Assembly (NCBI RefSeq): GCF_963678635.1
Contig: NC_087065.1
Coordinates: forward strand, 36,975,888 to 37,039,887
DNA length: 64,000 nt
Direction: 5' to 3'
Origin: Symsagittifera roscoffensis
Lineage: Eukaryota; Xenacoelomorpha; Acoela; Convolutidae
Position numbers and translations under genes: made by a program. Each line of letters starts with the position of its first letter. Within the stretch, counting starts at the first letter, position 1. A model generated the notes under the pieces. It worked only from the letters and a program-made list of their open reading frames with translations, was not told the origin of the DNA and ran no database searches. Below are positions 57,485-64,000 of the stretch, piece by piece.

Positions 57485-57926
57485 AGTATAGAATGTAGAG
57501 TATAGATGCATATAAAACTGAACCAAAATGTAACAACAATAAGCACAGTTGGCCGAGTGGCCTAAGCTAACGCCGATTATACAGGTTAACAGTTGACGTA
57601 GGTTCGAGTCCCCCACCTGCCCATGTATTAGTATACTAAAAACGGGGGTTACATCCTATTTTAACTGTTTTTTGGTTCTAATTCGGTTCAGCCTTGATTA
57701 AGGTTGACCGCCAAAAAGAGCAATTTGTCTCAAGGACATTACCGACCGGTTCTTGTGGCTAGCTTGCGCCGTTTTGTACAAAAAACGGACAGATGCTAAA
57801 AATGTTATATGATGTTCAGATCAATAGAAATAATGCCGAAATTAATTTATTGACCGAGTTATTTGCCGAGAAATATCTCTTATTAATTTAACGAATTTGG
57901 ATCAGTTTTGGAGATTAGCGAGCATA
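57466..57926 (+). repeat. 3' LTR of the BEL/Pao element
   Basis: 461 bp, no difference from 48293-48753 found by eye. It provides the final codons and stop of Gag-Pol (to 57484) and carries the second tRNA-like segment (57543-57623). It is followed by the target duplication ATACT at 57927-57931. Confidence 0.95.
57543..57623 (+). other. tRNA-like segment in the 3' LTR
   Basis: Identical to 48370-48450: A box TTGGCCGAGTGGCCTAAGC and B box GGTTCGAGTCC. A pol III transcript started here could extend toward flanking host DNA at 57927 onward, unless ended by a T run in the LTR (TTTTTT near 57667). Transcription is not shown. Confidence 0.6.
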
Positions 57927-58512
57927 ATACTTTTATTGCAGAATAAATGTTATTTTTTCGAGCTTATTGATATTACCTCATCACACCATATTCAATTTTA
58001 AAAGAGTTTATTGCTGGGATGGAAGTTTTTGTTAATTTGTCTACAATTAATTTTAAAAAAACACATTTTTTTCGACCACTTCATTAAGTTGCAAGGAACT
58101 ATGGCGTAGCTCTTGGTTTTTTCCTCTCTATTTTGATTAGCTGAGAAAAAGCTCGTATGGAATGAGGCTTGTGCCATATCATAAAGCGAGCAAGCAAAAA
58201 AAGGATTTAAAGAAGGGCAAAAAGATTAAGAAATTAAATAAAAATCGAAAAAAATTGAGTTTACTATAACTAGTCTATACTTTTGTTTAGATCCTTGTAT
58301 CACGCCACGAACAAAACATTACAATTTGAAAGAAAGAAACCAGTTTTTTCTTCACTTTTTCGAGGCTGTTGTTTTCTGTGGTACTTGCACAGTAACCGGC
58401 TACCCTTGTTAAGTTTTAACATTGGTGAAGAGGCCATGTTGAATCGTGTTTTTCCACAACACTCGTTCGTTGTTACTGTCTGTGAGGACTCTTAATTCGT
58501 TTTGTCTTTAGT

Positions 58513-59779
58513 TTAACATGCCTTGGTGGGGTCGATGGGTGTGTTGTACTCAGGTATTTTGTGGTTGGTTGCAATGTACTCCTCCAACTCGTCCTCAATC
58601 AGTTCCTCGGGGTACACACTGGTGATCCACTGCACCATCAGTTTCTTGCGAGTGCACGGATTCACCACCATCATCGCCAGGCGCTCCCCTCCTTCGTAGC
58701 CGTACACAACCTAAACAAAAGCGGCTTGTTTTGAGCCCGATGCGTTTTGTTGGTGTCACGTAAATTAACTTCGATATTTTTCTGCATAAATAATTTTCGT
58801 TTGAGCTACTCATAAACACATTACAAAGTTTGAACCGGAAATCGAAGCAATCGGTACTAGCTTAAGCTTCAAAATTACTATGAGTTGGAGCCTTGACGGC
58901 GGCGTCAAGACATTGTAAAGGTCTGGCGGCAACAAAATCTTGTATGCAAGCATCTATATAAGCACCTAGAATTCGAGGATAGAAAGATCTCAATTCGACG
59001 GAATTTCTTGATTAAAAAGAATGTCTGCATTGCGGTGTGTTCTTACCGAAGTGACGACCTCTCGCAGTGTTCTATCGGAAGAAGATGATCCAATGTAGAC
59101 CACTTCGATCCAGTTGTCATGAGTGAGTCCTATCTTATAGATGCCTGGGCAGCAGGGCGCATTGGCCACTGCATTCTTTAGCGGTGTCCAGGTCTTGACC
59201 AGGTTTCCACCACTTGTGTCATTCGTCTCTCTAGAAGTGAATCGTGTTCAGACAATTCATACAGATAGACATTTGGAAAATTTTATTTTGAGACTTAATA
59301 CGCCAGAAATTTAAGCCAATTATTTAATCCATCTAAGCCATTTCATCCAACTAATCTAGATTAGCGACAACCACTGATTCTCGGGAATTTCTCTTGCGTC
59401 GAATTTAAGCGCAGCGGAGCGAAGCCGAACAATTTTTTGCTACTAGGCAATGTCGTTTGTATTCGATAATTATTGCTGCAATGGTATTTTTGCCGAATTG
59501 TCTTGATTGGTTCGAAAGCAGACGCATTGTTAACGATCGTTTTTTAACCCAAAACGAAACTCGCAAAAGGTCACACAGGGTGGTCACTTGGTATCTATGT
59601 AGACACTATAATCTAAAAGTCACTTTTTGGTATCTTTTTTTAAAACTCAGGTATCTATTTTCAGATGTGGAATCCTGGAATCTTTCAGGCTGTATTGTTT
59701 TTCTAGTTTTAATAAATATATTTAACTTACGCTCTTGTGTGTCTGCGAGACCTGCCCGTATTGCGTCTTTGGTTGACAT
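58513..59779 (-). CDS. GIY-YIG domain protein, three exons, 142 aa
   Basis: Coding exons on the minus strand: 59779-59731 (ATG, starts MSTKDAIRAGLADTQE), 59228-59047 and 58710-58513. Donors are GTAAGT and GTAAGA; acceptors are CTAGAG and TTTAG. Phases are 1 and 0 and the frame is kept. Residues PGIYKIGLTHDNWIEVVYIG fit the GIY and YIG strands of the GIY-YIG fold. They are followed by SSSSDRTLREVV (the conserved Arg after YIG), an acidic helix (LIEDELEEY) offering the metal-binding Glu, and IPEYN near the end for the terminal Asn. The fold is used by nucleases such as SLX1 and homing enzymes, but this protein lacks any other domain. I infer a small nuclease-like protein and cannot name it. A minus-strand AATAAA lies near 58006. 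An alternative 5' exon boundary at the exon 2 acceptor is possible. Confidence 0.75.
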
Positions 59780-59849
59780 TATGACCCGAAAAACCGCGCT
59801 TGGAAAAGTTTTGTCCTTGAGCTCTGCTCTCCTTGTTCATTAGGATTAG

Positions 59850-61240
59850 AATTAAACAAAGTTTTCAATGGAATAGTAGAAATTATGGGCGAAAATGTGT
59901 GAAGATAAATATGACTTTGAAGTGTCTGAAAAGTGCAAGTGGTTTCTTGTTAGGTCCGAAAAAGATAAAAATGAATTAAACAACCATGAAGAATGGAAAC
60001 CACTAAAAGGGACTTAACCGGGACCTTTTATTGTGTCCGCTTCCGCTACCATGTTGTAATGAAGATGAAGTTTAATCAGCTGAGCACTAATCACAAGTCT
60101 CTTCTAGTCGCAAATGAAATACTTGAAGTGTTCTTTTGACGATTTGTTGCTATTAAAACTGAAAAAGCGTGATCGATTGAAAGTGAAAATTTACGCGCGG
60201 CTGAATCAGTAGTGGGCGGAGCAATACCAATAAGACCAAAAGGGGGATAGAATAATGAAAAAAGTAGTTAACTGATGGGTTTAGCTTAAATTAAAGAATG
60301 TGGAATGTGATGCATAAGACCTAAAATGTCTTCTTTTAATTTGTTTCGCCCTTTACTGAGGAAGACTACAGTAGGTCTAATTAAATGATCTTTTCTCATA
60401 TTTAACAGTTCTTTGACTAGAAATCCCTCTCTCTGAAGGACTTGTGCTCACAATTAGTTAAGATTAATGCATAAAGGAGTTTTTCTCCAATTTGATCACA
60501 GCTTGTAAAAATACTTTGCACTAGACATTAAAATTGTTAAGCTGGTTTTTAAACAGCTAATGAATTGATGGGTTGCGTTTCCCTCTCTGGCTATACATTT
60601 ACAAAGTTCAAATTTCACCTATCATTCTTGGACTTGTTAGGCCAATATCTACTGAATATACCAGACAGGCTGTTGTAGAACAGGATAGTTTTTGGAATGG
60701 GATCGTGTTTATTTAAACTGCTTGATTAGAATTTGGAACATCTAAATTTGGAGCTAATAAAGAGTCGACCAGTTTTATTGTTTTGAGAAAATTGGTGGCT
60801 TTCGCATGAGCATTAATTGCATGATTTTAGTACACTTAAACGAAGTGGGGTATTAGTAGTTTAGGTGCTCGGATAAACATCAGATGACGGTTTGTTTTTC
60901 AATGCTTTAAATTATTTGACCCGTAATTTGGAGTGCAAAGAAAAAAAATTGCTAGTAAGTTTCCTTTTTTGAATAAAAAACGGTTTGAAAGCTTGTTAGA
61001 ATTAATAAGAAGTACAGAGTGTATGAGTGAAATAGTTGCAGAGTGAAAGCATTAGGCTTTTTTCTGAACTGTTTTCTGGGTAATGGACTTAAATAATGTT
61101 GTTGTAACTCATTAATCTAGCAGTTGTTATTGGGGAAACTTATATTTCATGACTTCCTTAAAAATATTGATATAAATTTTAGAAAACTTCGCCTAAATTT
61201 TAGCAATGTGGCTGCAAATGGGAGATTTTTTTTCGTTTTC
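59850..61240. other. AT-rich region without a supportable gene
   Basis: Upstream of the GIY-YIG gene. No open frame with domain features, no RNA gene and no recognisable element was seen. The first few hundred bases presumably hold that gene's promoter. Confidence 0.4.
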
Positions 61241-61244
61241 TTTT

Positions 61245-61422
61245 CTTAACCCCCGGCCCTACTGAATGGATGTCCAACCGTGGGAAAGGGGGATGTCATC
61301 CATTTTGCCGCAGCCGTTCCCTCCTTGAGGAACCCTCTAACCGTGACCGAAGTGGAATTCGAACGCACCACCCTCGTGTTAAGAGACGCATGCCTTATAT
61401 CACTCGACCGCGTCCCTCAATA
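61245..61422 (-). mobile_element. tRNA-derived SINE (minus strand)
   Basis: Read on the minus strand: head GAGGGACGCGGTCGAGTGAT with an A-box-like GGTCGAGTGATATAAGGC and a B-box-like GCGTTCGAATTCC about 45 bases later, then a body containing GGTTCCTCAAGGAGG and GATGACATCCCCC. Spacing suits a Leu/Ser-type tRNA head. No clear target duplication or A-tail was recognised. Confidence 0.6.
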
Positions 61423-61445
61423 TTGTATCTGTAAAGATTGTAAAT

Positions 61446-62694
61446 CAGGGTGACCAAATCGGTCCCCTTTGGGGGACCAGTCCCCTTTGTACCCCTTTTG
61501 GTACCCCGAGCGTTCAGTGGTCCCCTTTTCTATTTTTTTTTACAGATGCTTCAAAGTTATCTTTTTCAGATCACGCAATGGGAAAATGTCGCTTCAATGA
61601 CGCAATGAAAAACGACTTCCCGTGGGCACTGAGCGTTCATGGCAATCCGCATGCAGTTCGTTGCAGATGTTGCAATCAAGAGCTCAACATAAGCAAGGGT
61701 ACTGCTGTTCTTTCAAGACATCAAGAAACAGGCAGGCATGTCTCCGCTAGTGCAGCGGCTCAAAGTCAACCGACAATCAGACAGCAAGTGGCACAGCAGA
61801 ACGACAAAGAAACCATCAAACGAAAAGCTCTGATTCTGCATGTCTTGAAAATAGCTCTTGACGGGTCATCTTTTCGATCGAGTGATGCGTTCTCGCGCAA
61901 TCGCAACTTGTACTCGGTTATGTTTCCTGACTCGGCGTACACAAACATTGCGTGTGGCTACACAAAGTGTGGCTATATTTTATCGCATGGAATTGCCACA
62001 TTGTTTGTCAGCAGCGGCAGTGTGTGTATTTTTGAACTGTTTACGAGCAAGAGTTTGGAAAATCACCAGAGTGTACGTCAGCTTTGTGAGTTCAACATAT
62101 TGGTGGTGCCGCACAATATGCAAGTGGAAAGCGGCTTCAGTGAAATGAAACTTGCAGAGAGCAAGTATCTAAATCATTTTTTCTGCTGGACACGTATGAT
62201 GCTCTTCGGCGGGTTCGCTCATTCTTCGCCAGAGATCAGATAGAAGCTGTTACTATTCCACGCGACCTTCATGACTCAGTCGCGACAGCATCTTCTTCTT
62301 ATCTGAAGTCATCGCAAGTGAATGTTGCCACCAACTCAGAACGCGCAAAAAACGCCGAAGTCGACAGGGAAAATTTTGCCGTCTACAAAAAGCTTACTTC
62401 TGCAGACTTGAAAAGAAAGATTGACACTTCCCAAAAAGAAATTGACGATCTGCAGGCGAAGTTATCGAAGGCCATGGATCAAAAGGAGCGCTTTGAAAAG
62501 GAGTCCAGAGGACAGTCTGTGTTGGCAGAAACAACGTCTGCAAATGTGATCGATCAAATGTTTTAATTTGCTTGAGCAATAAAAATTTTGATCCATTTTT
62601 TTTCTACAGTTATAGTGTTTTTCGGTTCCAATTCCTAATTTATTGTGAATATATGAGAGGTCCCCTTTTGTCATCAGCGTATTTGGTCACCCTG
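61446..62694 (+). mobile_element. hAT-family DNA transposon, internally deleted
   Basis: Terminal inverted repeats CAGGGTGACCAAAT face each other at 61446-61459 and 62681-62694. A perfect 8-bp target duplication TTGTAAAT lies at 61438-61445 and 62695-62702, which is the hAT hallmark. Total 1249 bp. Left sub-terminal sequence carries several GGTCCCCTTTT-type repeats, and one matches near the right end. It contains a disrupted transposase. Confidence 0.9.
61578..62566 (+). pseudogene. hAT transposase remnant (BED-like finger and dimerisation end only)
   Basis: ATG at 61578 follows an acceptor-like TTTTTCAG. Residues 25-60 hold a BED-type finger (CRCCNQE... SRHQETGRH). The DDE catalytic core is missing. 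The frame passes directly to the hAT dimerisation-type end, with VPHNMQVESGFSEMK. A one-base change in a T run (about 62178-62182) shifts the frame; the continuation is in the 62183-62566 frame (DALRRVRSFFARDQ to a Lys/Glu-rich helical end, stop at 62566). It could bind DNA at most. Confidence 0.75.
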
Positions 62695-63089
62695 TTGTAA
62701 ATGCTCCAGCGTTATCATTTGAACAGTATGGGTTATATGAGCTCAAAGCGAGCTCAGTGCTTCCTACTGTATAAAAGCGTATTAATTGCTGCCCGTTTGA
62801 AAGTATGCGCTAGAGTATAACAAGACTGACTGCTCGTATCAGGGCGACGATCAAAATGCCCTGTAACTTCTCTGGAGTATAGTTTGCTCACCCACATTAT
62901 TTCAAGTACAACTTGATATATTTGGCATGCAGTAACGTATTTGTTAGACCAACTAGCTTGATTCTTTTCAATTTGAAATAATTTTTAAGCCGAATTAATT
63001 AGCCTTTCACGCGTTAATGGCGCGAAGTCTATTGTATATTAAATATGCCAAATTGGCAATTTTGAACCTTTCTTAACATTGCTTAAACT

Positions 63090-64000
63090 ACTTTCGGTAA
63101 ACAACTTTTCTTGCACTTTCTGCCTAGATTCTGACATGATTAAAGGCTGACATTCTCATTTTTTTTAAAAAAAAATTCAAAAATACTGCTTAGTTCATGC
63201 GGGGTAGTAGTTCAAATTTTAAATGATAAATAATGAAAATTTTTTCCGGTTTTGCGGTTTTCTCAATTTTCGATTCAATTTTTAAATTTTTGATTCAAAC
63301 TGTTCTTACTATAATTGAAAGTTGGTCTGTAGTTTGTAAATTTATCAATTCTGCTTTTTGAGTATTTTTGATTTTTTTTTCGCTTGAATAGGTTCGTGGT
63401 ATATAATTTTGGCTTATTCAAACTTGTGGCGCAGTTTCAATGGTGAATTGTATTTAATGCTTTTGTCTCTTTCAGGAGGGCTGGGTCGTAAAAATTATAT
63501 TTTAAGAGTTTTCAATGTTTTATGTCTTCAGTTTCGTTTTCGGCTCAACAAGTGTGGACCCAAGATCTTTCGCTTTAGCTGCCGGTCACTCATTGATTCT
63601 TAATGCTTGATAAGGCATTTTATGATCCTTATCCGCGACAAAGTTATGAAATTTTTGTTGATTGTGTATTTTCCTATTTTTTTCTAGTTATTTTTTCAGC
63701 ATAATATTTTTTTGTAAAAAAGACTTTCTTCTTTTCTTCTTAGCATTATTCTGTAATGCAGGACATCAAAAAATTTTGGATGTATAAATTAATCCTGTCA
63801 AAAATATTAAATTAAAAGTTGGAAATTTGTCTGAAAAAAAAACAACCTCGGGCCAAAAGATTCATTCCATCACCTACATTACATTGCGATTAGCAAGCGT
63901 TATCAAATCGAATAGAATTTTTTTGGTTTAGCAACTTGTTTAACAGAATCACTTGAGTTATAGCGAAGTCAATTTTTATAACGTCTCCGGCACGCTTAGT
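63090..64000 (+). repeat. dispersed same-orientation repeat, right-hand copy
   Basis: Carries the module series seen at 40.9-41.8 kb: GGTAAACAACTTTTC (63100), ACTATAATTGAAAGTT (63308), TTTCAGGAGGGCTGG with TCGTAAAAATT (63472), AGTTTCGTTTTCGGCT (63528). The next unit starts with TTGCGATTAGCAAGCG at about 63887. Short open frames here are chance. Confidence 0.5.

Larger units (their letters stand above)
48287..57931 (+). mobile_element. complete BEL/Pao LTR retrotransposon
   Basis: LTRs at 48293-48753 and 57466-57926 (461 bp each) appear identical base for base. They start TGTTGC and end AGCATA. The element is flanked by ATACT (48288-48292, 57927-57931), extendable to AATACT. A primer-binding-site candidate, a ~2-kb leader with its own ORF, one long Gag-Pol frame and a polypurine tract are all present in the expected order. 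Identical LTRs and an open 6.7-kb frame indicate a recent, possibly still mobile copy. The superfamily is set by the Pao-type RT and RNase H, the integrase with a C-terminal DUF5641-like domain, and the single Gag-Pol frame. Confidence 0.95.

Overview
This is nuclear DNA from an invertebrate animal. The host genes are animal genes with spliceosomal introns (ATP synthase peripheral-stalk subunit b, TRAPPC3, a small GIY-YIG protein). They sit in an AT-rich background crowded with animal mobile elements: Ty3/gypsy, BEL/Pao, LINEs with a restriction-like endonuclease, hAT, tRNA-derived SINEs and satellites. I cannot name the species from the sequence.

Layout. 1-14.6 kb: a cluster of broken, partly tandem Ty3/gypsy copies on the minus strand. 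All three copies that can be read there lack reverse transcriptase and RNase H at the same junction, and two carry a ~0.55 kb palindrome. 14.6-20.5 kb: non-coding repeats duplicated several times, including a stray copy of the ATP5PB upstream region. 20.8-23.6 kb: PHD-finger ORF and a dead LINE. 24.1-25.15 kb: ATP5PB. 25.65-27.26 kb: a 5'-truncated LINE with a target-site duplication. 27.3-43.6 kb: gene-poor and T-rich, with a same-orientation dispersed repeat family, two 59-bp satellite arrays inside a 1.9-kb duplication, a SINE, a MITE and a ~170-bp tandem repeat. 43.7-47.34 kb: a small two-helix membrane ORF directly followed by four-exon TRAPPC3. 47.84-48.06 kb: an orphan terminal exon (minus). 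48.29-57.93 kb: a complete, apparently very young BEL/Pao element. 58.5-59.8 kb: three-exon GIY-YIG gene (minus). 61.2-62.7 kb: a SINE and an internally deleted hAT element with a perfect 8-bp target duplication. 63.1 kb to the end: more of the dispersed repeat.

The most unusual object is the BEL/Pao element. Its two 461-bp LTRs look identical, the 2230-residue Gag-Pol frame is open, each LTR carries a tRNA-like segment with good A and B boxes, and the ~2-kb leader holds a separate 214-codon ORF of unrecognised family. Host genes occupy little of the window and show no common pathway.

All calls come from reading the sequence and the translations by eye. No database search, alignment program or folding was run.
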